From Planctomycetota bacterium (GTDB lineage: Bacteria > Planctomycetota > Phycisphaerae > Sedimentisphaerales > Anaerohalosphaeraceae): 11,139 nucleotides of DNA. This document shows positions 1-5,217 of this stretch, one piece after another. The translations under genes and the position numbers were made by a program. The notes under the pieces were generated by a model that worked only from the letters and a program-made list of their open reading frames with translations, was not told the DNA's origin and did no database searches. The stretch spans positions 1 to 11,139 of the forward strand of contig DAOVVQ010000110.1 in assembly GCA_030637065.1 (NCBI GenBank), given 5' to 3'. Numbering within the stretch: the stretch's first letter is position 1; each line of letters begins with the position of its first letter.

Positions 1-1
1 C

Positions 2-400
2 CTGACAAGAACCATCACCGAACAGCACAAAAACATCACAGGATCGATCACCGCTATCACCCTGAACCCGAACCTCGAACACCTTCTGGTCGCAAACCTC
101 AACCAGCATGGCGAATCGATCACCCTGGCCATACCGCCGGAAATGGCCATGGAACTCAACAGGAACATCGCACAGGCATGGAAGGCGGCAATGGACAAGG
201 CATTCGACAGCGTCATCGTCATCTGCGACGCGAGAATCCGGCCCGCAATATTTACAATGATAGAACGAACGATACCAAGACTCAAGGTCGTAGCTTACGA
301 CGAGATCGTCCCGGGAACAAACCTCGAACCCATCGAAACAATTACGATAAACGAAACCGCCGCCCTCATGACAGAACAGGCCCAGCCGGTACCGGTATAA
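2..400 (+). CDS. flhA: Flagellar export gate protein FlhA, C-terminal fragment
   Basis: This is the 3' end of a gene that enters from the left edge, with about 132 residues visible before the TAA at 398-400. FlhA is the large inner-membrane subunit of the flagellar type III export gate; its cytoplasmic C-terminal domain docks chaperone-substrate complexes. Only the end of that domain is present. The stretch IRPAIFTMIERTIPRLKVVA followed by YDEI corresponds to the typical FlhA ending (R.PIRR.iE...P.l.VLSy.EI). The upstream residues, with LEHLLVANL and LAIPPEMAMEL, fit the preceding part of the same domain. The frame is open to base 2, so a start at an internal Met such as 143 is not credible. 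A tail of about 28 residues (GTNLEPIETITINE and on) follows the last conserved motif. The gene heads a + strand flagellar operon; the next gene starts 30 bases on. Confidence 0.9.
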   Translation: MTRTITEQHKNITGSITAITLNPNLEHLLVANLNQHGESITLAIPPEMAMELNRNIAQAWKAAMDKAFDSVIVICDARIRPAIFTMIERTIPRLKVVAYDEIVPGTNLEPIETITINETAALMTEQAQPVPV

Positions 401-430
401 TACGAAAAACCTTAAAATGGAACTTAAACA

Positions 431-655
431 ATGAAAACTATTAAAGCGACAGCGGCAAAATTCGCAGTACTTGTCTTCTTCATAATGGCGATCGTCGGTT
501 CGCTCTGCGGATCGTCGCCGGCAACCTGCTGTAACCGCGCCGTCGTTGGGGCGATAGTTATATATATCGTAGTCTCGATCGCCGGAAAATCGGTACTCAA
601 TATTATCATAGACCAAATCGTCGAGAGTAGATTAAATCCAAAAGATAAATCCTGA
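431..655 (+). CDS. Small two-helix membrane protein between flhA and fliA
   Basis: I do not recognise this 74-residue protein. It has a basic N-terminus (MKTIKATAAK), a hydrophobic segment at about residues 11-28, a short loop with Cys26, Cys33 and Cys34, and a second hydrophobic segment at about residues 38-60, ending in a charged tail (DQIVESRLNPKDKS). That suggests a helical hairpin in the inner membrane with both ends probably cytoplasmic. A GGAA at 416-419 region is a weak ribosome site before the ATG at 431. Its TGA at 653-655 overlaps the fliA ATG at 655, a one-base overlap that implies translational coupling. The position between flhA and fliA is where flhF/flhG often lie in other bacteria, but it resembles neither. 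A role in flagellar assembly is inferred from context only. Confidence 0.7.
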   Translation: MKTIKATAAKFAVLVFFIMAIVGSLCGSSPATCCNRAVVGAIVIYIVVSIAGKSVLNIIIDQIVESRLNPKDKS

Positions 656-1629
656 TGCCACTGGAAACACAAAAACCCGTTGATGTTACTTCGCAAAGCC
701 CCGAGGCCGACCGGACCCGGACCGACATCACCTCTGCCGAAGATTCGCTTCCAGAGGCCACCGTGGTCCCTGATGATACCAAAAACGCCCCCTCGACAAA
801 CGAAACTTCGCCCGATAGCAACGACGAAATGACGAAGCTGGCGGACCAGTTTATAGCCCCGCCCACAGACATCACAAAAAAACACCTGAAAGGGATCGCA
901 CTAAAGGCATACGGATCACAAACCAGACCGCGAAACGAAGACAAACTCGTTCTCGAATTCCTGCCAATGGTCCACAAAATCACCCAGCAGGTCGTCTCGT
1001 ATCTGCACCCGCCACTATCGAGAGAAGACCTCGTCTCAGCGGGAACCATCGGACTGGTAAAGGCCGCACGCGACTTCGACCCCACCAAAGACGCGGAATT
1101 CAAGACATACGCATATATACGCATCAGGGGAGCCGTCATCGACGAACTGAGAAGCTGGTCATTTACACCCTCCAGCCTGAAAAAACAATTCGACCGAGCA
1201 CAGCAGATACTCAGAGACGTAACCGAAAAAACAGGACACATGCCTTCCGACGAGCATATCGCCGAAAAACTCGGAATAACCGTCGAAAAACTCTACCGAA
1301 TATTCGAAACCTGCAGGGCAAGGCACTTCCTCTCGATACACGGCGTCACCGATGACGCCCCGGCATTGGGAACTTCACTTGTCGCCGAAAATACAAATCA
1401 GCCCGGAGACAGAATAGAAAAACAGGAACTGCTCGGAAAACTCACCGAGGCAATACAGAACCTGCCGGAAAGACAGCGAAAGATCGTCATCCTCTACTAC
1501 CATCAGGAACTTACCATGAAAGAGATCGCCATGGTAATGGACGTGACAGAATCACGAATAAGCCAGTTGCACGCAGCCGCACTGTTTAAACTATCCACCG
1601 CATTAAAGGATTACAAAGACAGCATCTGA
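655..1629 (+). CDS. fliA: Flagellar sigma factor sigma-28 (FliA/WhiG family)
   Basis: The product, 324 residues, is the alternative sigma factor that directs RNA polymerase to late flagellar and chemotaxis promoters. Region 2 spans about residues 92-170, with DLVSAGTIGLVKAARDFDP and the core FKTYAYIRIRGAVIDELRSW, which is diagnostic of the FliA/WhiG group. Region 3 follows at about 172-230 (SSLKKQFDRAQQILRD). Region 4, at about 262-318, has NLPERQRKIVILYYHQELTM then KEIA, and the helix-turn-helix with ESRISQLHAAAL. Unusually, about 90 residues of low-complexity sequence rich in S, T, P, D and E precede region 2; E. coli FliA is 239 residues and lacks this. The start at 655 is supported by the stop-start overlap with the gene before; Met59 is an alternative but has no evident ribosome site. 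A FlgM-like gene lies 2.3 kb downstream in the same cluster. Confidence 0.95.
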   Translation: MPLETQKPVDVTSQSPEADRTRTDITSAEDSLPEATVVPDDTKNAPSTNETSPDSNDEMTKLADQFIAPPTDITKKHLKGIALKAYGSQTRPRNEDKLVLEFLPMVHKITQQVVSYLHPPLSREDLVSAGTIGLVKAARDFDPTKDAEFKTYAYIRIRGAVIDELRSWSFTPSSLKKQFDRAQQILRDVTEKTGHMPSDEHIAEKLGITVEKLYRIFETCRARHFLSIHGVTDDAPALGTSLVAENTNQPGDRIEKQELLGKLTEAIQNLPERQRKIVILYYHQELTMKEIAMVMDVTESRISQLHAAALFKLSTALKDYKDSI

Positions 1630-1694
1630 AAAATGTCAATACACAAGAGAAATTATAAAAGGGAAAAGGTTAAGACATAAACCAGAGGTGAAAA

Positions 1695-1922
1695 ATGACG
1701 CCCGATGGCAAGCAAAACCTTAACGCGATTAACGCTACTCACCATATCGAGGGGCTCTCGTCGGTCGCAGATCGCGTCGTCAGAAAAAAACAACAGCAAA
1801 AACAGAAACAGGACCAGAAACGAAAGCCTAAAAAACACATTGACGAACAACTCGAAGAGGACCTCGCCGCCGGTGAGGATAATAACAAAAACAGCGACGG
1901 ACACATAGACTTCCGTGCATAA
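1695..1922 (+). CDS. Small Lys/Gln-rich hypothetical protein
   Basis: I do not recognise this 75-residue protein. The N-terminal third is neutral (MTPDGKQNLNAINATHHIEG). A strongly basic, glutamine-rich helix follows at about residues 28-48 (VVRKKQQQKQKQDQKRKP), then an acidic stretch (DEQLEEDLAAGED), ending in GHIDFRA. No membrane segment or signal peptide is visible. The start is well supported: a GAGGTG ribosome site at 1685-1690 sits just before the ATG at 1695. An overlapping +1-frame reading (1705-1908) is a shadow with no ribosome site. It lies 65 bases after fliA in the same direction, so it probably belongs to the flagellar operon. The charge pattern would suit a short helical adaptor or nucleic-acid-binding protein, but that is speculation. 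Confidence 0.65.
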   Translation: MTPDGKQNLNAINATHHIEGLSSVADRVVRKKQQQKQKQDQKRKPKKHIDEQLEEDLAAGEDNNKNSDGHIDFRA

Positions 1923-1945
1923 ATCGAAAAAATAGAAAGCGATAA
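1920..1945 (+). promoter_or_regulatory. Candidate sigma-28 promoter upstream of the 91-residue gene
   Basis: TAAA at 1920-1923 is followed 16 bases later by CGATAA at 1940-1945. The known sigma-28 consensus is TAAA-N15-GCCGATAA, so the -10 core matches 6 of 8 bases and the spacing is one base short. A second CGATAA at 1969-1974 lacks a properly spaced TAAA. It would drive the 91-residue gene, both lipoproteins and flgM, which is the expected class of target. The region is A-rich, so a chance match is quite possible. Confidence 0.3.
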
Positions 1946-2005
1946 AACCCGTATATCAGGCGGGCAAACGATAATTCATTGAAAATTACATTAAGCGGAT
2001 AAAAC

Positions 2006-2281
2006 ATGGAACGAAGACTCGTAACAATATTAAAAGCAGACCAGGTGCTGGTTAGTGGGACGGTTTGTCTGGATATCGGAGGTGGCATTGCCCCTGTCAG
2101 GACTGCAACTTCCACCCAGACGACCGCCCACGCCGGTTTGGCCGCTCAACAGGCCAGAATAATCGAAAGCAACGACGAATACGCCATACTCGAACTGACA
2201 TGCAGTTGCGGAACCAAAACGCACATTCAGTGCAACTACAGCCAACTAACCGGGGCCGGCGAATCCAACCCAACCGAATAA
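2006..2281 (+). CDS. Small CxC-containing hypothetical protein in flagellar operon
   Basis: I do not recognise this 91-residue soluble protein. The N-terminus (MERRLVTILKADQVLVSGTV) looks like a beta-rich segment. An Ala/Thr-rich middle follows at about residues 31-50, then a conserved-looking C-terminal block ARIIESNDEYAILELTCSCG with KTHIQCNY. Cys66, Cys68 and Cys76 in that block could bind a metal together with Cys21 or His73, as in a minimal zinc ribbon, but the spacing is not a standard one. No signal peptide or membrane helix is present. The ATG at 2006 follows a GCGGATAAAAC stretch with only a weak ribosome site. The gene is 35 bases upstream of the first lipoprotein and 83 bases after the Lys/Gln-rich gene. 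Its role is unknown; placement suggests flagellar function or regulation. Confidence 0.65.
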   Translation: MERRLVTILKADQVLVSGTVCLDIGGGIAPVRTATSTQTTAHAGLAAQQARIIESNDEYAILELTCSCGTKTHIQCNYSQLTGAGESNPTE

Positions 2282-2316
2282 ACACTAAACCGAAAACTTA
2301 AATACAGGAGAAAAAC

Positions 2317-3072
2317 ATGAACCACAGGATTACAACCAAAACAGCAAACGCAACGATCCTCGTAATGATTTCCGCAGCACTGATCGTACTCGCCGGATGC
2401 TCGCTCATCGACGAACCGATCTCCTTCACCGCGAGACCGGCGCCCACCGCGATCGCTCTGCCGGCGACCCAGATGCCAATGCCGATAGCAATGCCGATGA
2501 CACCGATACCGGCCACACCAACACCTATGACACAGATACCGGCCATGCCAATGCCGACACCTATGACACCGATAGCGGCCACGCCAACCCATCCTCTCGC
2601 AGCCCAGCCGCTGGCACAACCGCAGCACAACCTGGCGCCACAGCAAAGGTTCACAGACTCCCACAACTCGACCATGGGAGCAGTCGAAAGCGCGCTGATG
2701 TGGTCGGAAAAGTACGACCAACTCTCGATAGAAACCAACACTCTCAGAGAAAAAAATCTCACTATCATGACAGAAAACGGCGATCTCAAGGAAAACCTTG
2801 CCAAATTGAACAACCAACTGACCCAGACCCGCACCGAACTGGACGAAGCCAGCACATTCCTTCAGGAGATGCATGTAGAGTTGACAAAGTGGAAAGGCGA
2901 CGTACTGGGCTTTCGCGATGAGATACGAAGTTCACAGGCCACCCAGCTCCAGGCCCTCAGCAGGGTACTTAAGCTCTTAGGCGCCGAGCCCGCAGATATC
3001 ACCATGTCTCAGGGCCAAACAACCACCTATAATCAGCCTGTAACAAACAGTGCAATCGCCAGGAGTTACTAA
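2317..3072 (+). CDS. Lipoprotein with Pro/Met/Thr-repeat linker and coiled coil
   Basis: This 251-residue protein begins with a lipoprotein signal peptide: a basic N-region (MNHRITTKTA), a hydrophobic core (residues 12-25) and a lipobox LAGC with Cys28 as the expected lipidated residue. Residues about 40-105 form a low-complexity linker rich in Pro, Met, Thr and Ala (for example TPIPATPTPMTQIPAMPMP). Residues about 120-215 look like an amphipathic coiled coil (LREKNLTIMTENGDLKENL and on), and the last 30 residues are polar. Such a layout suits an envelope-anchored spacer that reaches across the periplasm or peptidoglycan. AGGAG at 2307-2311 is a good ribosome site for the ATG at 2317. The 3' end overlaps the initiation region of the next lipoprotein gene. 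I know no family name for it; a flagellar-envelope role is inferred from the operon. Confidence 0.8.
   Translation: MNHRITTKTANATILVMISAALIVLAGCSLIDEPISFTARPAPTAIALPATQMPMPIAMPMTPIPATPTPMTQIPAMPMPTPMTPIAATPTHPLAAQPLAQPQHNLAPQQRFTDSHNSTMGAVESALMWSEKYDQLSIETNTLREKNLTIMTENGDLKENLAKLNNQLTQTRTELDEASTFLQEMHVELTKWKGDVLGFRDEIRSSQATQLQALSRVLKLLGAEPADITMSQGQTTTYNQPVTNSAIARSY
2500..2587 (+). repeat. Degenerate coding tandem repeat in the lipoprotein linker
   Basis: Three imperfect copies start at 2500, 2530 and 2566 (units of 30, 36 and a partial 22 bases). Each begins ACAC.GATA.CGGCCA and the first two end in ACACCTATG. They encode the TPIPATPTP / TQIPAMPMPTPM / TPIAATPT series. The six-base difference between units 1 and 2 is an in-frame insertion of two codons, so copy number could change by slippage without breaking the reading frame. 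Confidence 0.75.
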
Positions 3073-3076
3073 CATC
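3061..3076 (+). promoter_or_regulatory. Ribosome site pointing to a non-standard ATC start codon
   Basis: AGGAG at 3061-3065, just before the TAA (3070-3072) of the upstream lipoprotein, is followed after 8 bases by ATC at 3074-3076, in the frame of the second lipoprotein. No ATG, GTG or TTG lies at usable distance from it. ATT and related codons are known starts in a few regulated genes (infC and pcnB in E. coli). A single-base change from ATG would explain the arrangement. Confidence 0.5.
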
Positions 3077-3877
3077 AGCCAAACGCTGCACAAACTGAAA
3101 TTGCTGACCGCCATAGTGCTGCTGGTGCCGCTGGCGGCTTGCACGATCGTTAAGCCCGAGCTTACCGAGCCCGGCCATTTTTACGTCAACCGATACGCTG
3201 ACATGGTCACCACCAACCGCGTGACAATATTCGAGTTCGACAGCGACACAACCAACCCTAAATATTCCGCCAACCTCACCTTAGCTGTCACCGAGGCCCT
3301 CCGCAAGAGACACATCTTCGCGATCTCGACCCTCTACCACGCAGATCCGGCATGGCGAAACCTCAACCTCAGCGACACATCGTCATATTCGCTCCAGGAA
3401 CTCGCTACGATTCGCAAACAGCTAAAGGCCGACGCCATTATCTTCGGCTCGATCACACAATATCAACCCTTTCCGCACCTCACGACCGCACTTCGACTCA
3501 GAATGGTCGACCTCCGCGACGGCAAACTTATATGGGCCATCGAACAGGTCTGGGACAGCACCGACAAACGACTCGAAGAAAGGATGAAAGTTTTCTTCGA
3601 CCACGAAATGCGTTCCGGCTATCGACCGCTCGATTGGCGACTGATACTCACCAGCCCAAGGGCGTTCGACAAATTTGTCGCATTCGAGATCGCCCGCACC
3701 CTCCCAGCCGTACCCACCAGTGCAAGGGGCCCCTTATCGTCCGAGAATACCAAAAACTTTAGGAAAATTTCGCACTTTCCGAAAAATATTTCACAAATCA
3801 CCAAAAAAAACCTAAAGTCAACCACATCCGCAGCGAAAATAGTTACGACGGACACTATATATCCGACTGAAAGCTGA
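3074..3877 (+). CDS. Lipoprotein, possibly CsgG/LpoB/FlgO-like; likely ATC start
   Basis: About 267 residues. From 3074 the protein reads (I)SQTLHKLKLLTAIVLLVPLA then AC: a compact lipoprotein signal peptide with lipobox LAAC and the lipidated Cys at residue 23. The body, about 160 residues, alternates strands and helices (NRVTIFEFDSD, LAVTEALRKRHIFAISTLY, LKADAIIFGSITQYQP, ALRLRMVDLRDGKLIWAIEQ), which recalls the TolB-N-like fold of CsgG, LpoB and the flagellar lipoprotein FlgO. That is a pattern impression, not a proven homology. A basic, low-complexity tail of about 55 residues follows. The only standard start before the signal peptide is GTG at 3050, inside the previous gene and without a ribosome site. 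A strong AGGAG at 3061-3065 is instead 8 bases from ATC at 3074, in frame. I therefore prefer 3074, with 3050 as the alternative. Confidence 0.75.
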   Translation: MSQTLHKLKLLTAIVLLVPLAACTIVKPELTEPGHFYVNRYADMVTTNRVTIFEFDSDTTNPKYSANLTLAVTEALRKRHIFAISTLYHADPAWRNLNLSDTSSYSLQELATIRKQLKADAIIFGSITQYQPFPHLTTALRLRMVDLRDGKLIWAIEQVWDSTDKRLEERMKVFFDHEMRSGYRPLDWRLILTSPRAFDKFVAFEIARTLPAVPTSARGPLSSENTKNFRKISHFPKNISQITKKNLKSTTSAAKIVTTDTIYPTES

Positions 3878-3932
3878 TAATGGACATAAACATAACATCC
3901 GAATGAAAGTTGATAATGGATATAAACATAAC
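3861..3932 (+). repeat. 36-bp tandem duplication covering the flgM start region
   Basis: Two adjacent 36-base units, 3861-3896 and 3897-3932, match at 33 of 36 positions; the differences are at 3867/3903, 3874/3910 and 3885/3921. Each unit contains the GAAAG ribosome site, a TGATAATGGA junction and the first codons of flgM. The first copy holds the stop of the lipoprotein gene and a complete mini reading frame (3880-3906); the second holds the real flgM start at 3916. Confidence 0.95.
3880..3906 (+). CDS. Eight-codon leader reading frame, duplicate of the flgM start
   Basis: ATG at 3880 opens a frame encoding MDINITSE and stops at TGA 3904-3906. Its first six residues are identical to the start of FlgM (MDINIT), because it lies in the first copy of the 36-bp duplication. 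It has the same spacing to GAAAG as the real flgM start and lies 36 bases upstream, in the same phase. It ends 9 bases before the flgM ATG, so terminating ribosomes could re-initiate there. Whether it is translated is inference. Confidence 0.45.
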   Translation: MDINITSE

Positions 3933-4188
3933 AAATAACATAATATCGAATTTGGGCTCGAACCTAAGCCCGGCCCGCAGACCCGCCGGCGAAAGCAAGG
4001 CTGAAACCAGCCCGGTAAACGCCGATCTGCGCAGCGATTACGACGCCATTATCGCAAGAGCCATAGAGTCCGAAGAAATCAACATTCAGGCTGTCGAAAG
4101 GGCCAAATCACTACTCGAAGCAGGCCAGCTCGACACACCACAAAACATCCAGTCCACAGCCGAAAATCTCCTAAAGTTCGGCATTTGA
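3916..4188 (+). CDS. flgM: FlgM-like negative regulator of sigma-28
   Basis: This is a 90-residue protein. FlgM binds sigma-28 and holds it inactive until the hook-basal body is finished, when FlgM is exported through the flagellar channel. Here the N-terminal half (MDINITNNIISNLGSNLSPA and the following Ser/Pro/Glu-rich part to about residue 38) looks disordered. The C-terminal half (DLRSDYDAIIARAIESEEIN, then VERAKSLLEAGQLDTPQNIQ and AENLLKFGI) forms amphipathic helices, with the order and size expected of the FlgM sigma-binding region. Sequence identity to known FlgM proteins looks low, so the name rests on size, architecture, the terminal helix motif and the presence of fliA in the same cluster. 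I chose ATG 3916 rather than TTG 3910, because it has the GAAAG site about 6 bases upstream. A duplicated copy of this start lies just before it. Confidence 0.6.
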   Translation: MDINITNNIISNLGSNLSPARRPAGESKAETSPVNADLRSDYDAIIARAIESEEINIQAVERAKSLLEAGQLDTPQNIQSTAENLLKFGI

Positions 4189-4199
4189 ATAGACGATGC
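4172..4199 (+). promoter_or_regulatory. Candidate sigma-28 promoter upstream of cheY
   Basis: TAAAGTTC at 4172-4179 matches the sigma-28 -35 element TAAAGTTT at 7 of 8 bases. GACGATGC at 4192-4199 matches GCCGATAA at 5 of 8, with spacing one base longer than the consensus. It overlaps the end of flgM. A transcript starting near 4207 would carry the tandem hairpins at 4229-4267 in its leader. The -10 match is weak. Confidence 0.3.
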
Positions 4200-4225
4200 T
4201 CTATTTGGAATGTCTGTACTAACAA

Positions 4226-4267
4226 GAAGCTACAACCTGTGTAGCACGAAGCTACAACCTGTGTAGC
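4226..4267 (+). repeat. 22-bp tandem palindromic repeat in the cheY leader
   Basis: Two identical 20-base copies (4226-4245 and 4248-4267) repeat with a 22-base period. Each contains GCTACA, five bases (ACCTG), then TGTAGC, so each can form a 6-bp hairpin (4229-4245 and 4251-4267). The TGTAGC of copy 1 can also pair with the GCTACA of copy 2 across ACGAA (4240-4256), excluding both other hairpins. The array ends 6 bases before the cheY ribosome site AGGAG at 4274-4278. As DNA, the same units form two operator-like dyads two helical turns apart. Confidence 0.85.
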
Positions 4268-4284
4268 GCAATTAGGAGTTAAAA

Positions 4285-4662
4285 ATGGCTAAATCGCTAT
4301 TAGTTGTGGATGATTCGGCAACCATGCGGAAGATCATTACCCGCACCATCCGAAAAGCCGACCTGTCCGTCGAGGACGAGATACTCGAGGCGGGCGACGG
4401 GAGTGAAGCCCTCGAAAAGCTCGAGGGCAACTCCGTGGATATCGTTTTGTGCGATATTAACATGCCCGGGATGGATGGCCGAACGTTCGTAAAAGAGGCC
4501 AGACAGATACCCTCGAACGCCAACACAAAGATCATTATGATCTCTACGGAAAGCGCCGACGAAGTTATCGACGGTGTGAAGGCAGACGGAGCAAATGGTT
4601 ATGTCACAAAACCGTTTACACCTGAGACTATCCAGAAGGAACTTGCTCCATTTATGGAGTAA
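4285..4662 (+). CDS. cheY: Chemotaxis response regulator CheY
   Basis: A single receiver domain of 125 residues with no output domain, as in CheY. Phosphorylated CheY binds the flagellar switch (FliM/FliN) and changes rotation. All active-site residues are present: acidic pair Asp9-Asp10 (VVDDSATMRK), phospho-acceptor Asp57 in CDINMPGMDG, Ser87 in MISTES, Tyr106 and Lys109 in GYVTKPF. AGGAG at 4274-4278 places the start at ATG 4285. It is followed 53 bases later by cheX, so its phosphorylated form is probably turned over by the neighbouring phosphatase. The GC-balanced, T-containing codon use differs by eye from the A/C-rich wobble choice in the flagellar genes upstream. The preceding tandem hairpins may control it. 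No CheA or receptor is in the window. Confidence 0.93.
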   Translation: MAKSLLVVDDSATMRKIITRTIRKADLSVEDEILEAGDGSEALEKLEGNSVDIVLCDINMPGMDGRTFVKEARQIPSNANTKIIMISTESADEVIDGVKADGANGYVTKPFTPETIQKELAPFME

Positions 4663-4715
4663 TGGCGCAAAAACGGCAATGGTAATCATTACAAACGGAT
4701 AAGGCAGGTGCTATC

Positions 4716-5189
4716 ATGATAGGCCAGGAAACTTTTGCTGACGCACTGTTGGACGGTGCAAAAGAAGTCTTTGAGACCATGATGTTCATGACTGTTGAGC
4801 CATGCGATGAAGCTGGCCATGTGATCGGTGGATCGGCTTTGCTCGGCTCCATTACATTCACCGGAGATATCGAAGGCTGTCTGACTGTCTGCTGCAGTTA
4901 CGATTGCGCAAAGACAATCGCTGTTAACATGCTCGGAGCCGAGGATGAGGAACTGTCCGAAGATGAGGTCGTTGATGCAGTCGGCGAGGTGGCAAATATG
5001 CTTCTGGGCTCGCTTAAGTCCAGAATTGCTGAGACCGCAGGCGAAATACAGGTTTCAATTCCTTCCGTCGTCAGTGGAACCGAACTCGTGAACAGCCTCG
5101 GCGAAGGAGCTGCGGAGATATCCCAGGTAGTAAACATCGACGAAGAAACGGCAAGATTTACTCTTCTATATAGAGACGCTAAGGTCTAA
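4716..5189 (+). CDS. cheX: CheY-P phosphatase CheX
   Basis: This 157-residue protein belongs to the CheC/CheX/FliY family, which dephosphorylates CheY-P. The helix DAVGEVANMLLGSLKSRI carries the family's catalytic pair: Glu91 and Asn94 (E-x-x-N). The surrounding pattern, with an N-terminal helix (FADALLDGAKEVFETMMFMT), strands (ALLGSITFTGDIEGCLTVCC) and a final strand (RFTLLYRD), matches the CheX domain, and the length is typical. Only one ExxN helix is seen, as in CheX rather than CheC. AAGGCAGGTG at 4701-4710 provides the ribosome site for ATG 4716. It sits directly after its presumed substrate gene cheY and 28 bases before a larger protein with a second CheX-like domain. Confidence 0.88.
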   Translation: MIGQETFADALLDGAKEVFETMMFMTVEPCDEAGHVIGGSALLGSITFTGDIEGCLTVCCSYDCAKTIAVNMLGAEDEELSEDEVVDAVGEVANMLLGSLKSRIAETAGEIQVSIPSVVSGTELVNSLGEGAAEISQVVNIDEETARFTLLYRDAKV

Positions 5190-5217
5190 CAGGTACGCCT
5201 CTAACCAAAGGCAGGAA

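Noticed and set aside
2236..2874. Minus-strand open frame rich in CHRC and HWH repeats, resembling a zinc-rich protein
   Set aside because: It is the antisense of the Pro/Met/Thr repeat linker of the lipoprotein; the repeat pattern and lack of a ribosome site explain it as a shadow.
2397..2921. Plus-strand frame with TDTGHANADTYDT repeats like a calcium-binding repeat protein
   Set aside because: It is the same tandem repeat read in another frame; the lipoprotein frame has a signal peptide, lipobox and ribosome site.
4682..4692. Perfect 11-base palindrome GTAATCATTAC between cheY and cheX
   Set aside because: Too short and A/T-rich to claim as an operator or terminator without other copies.
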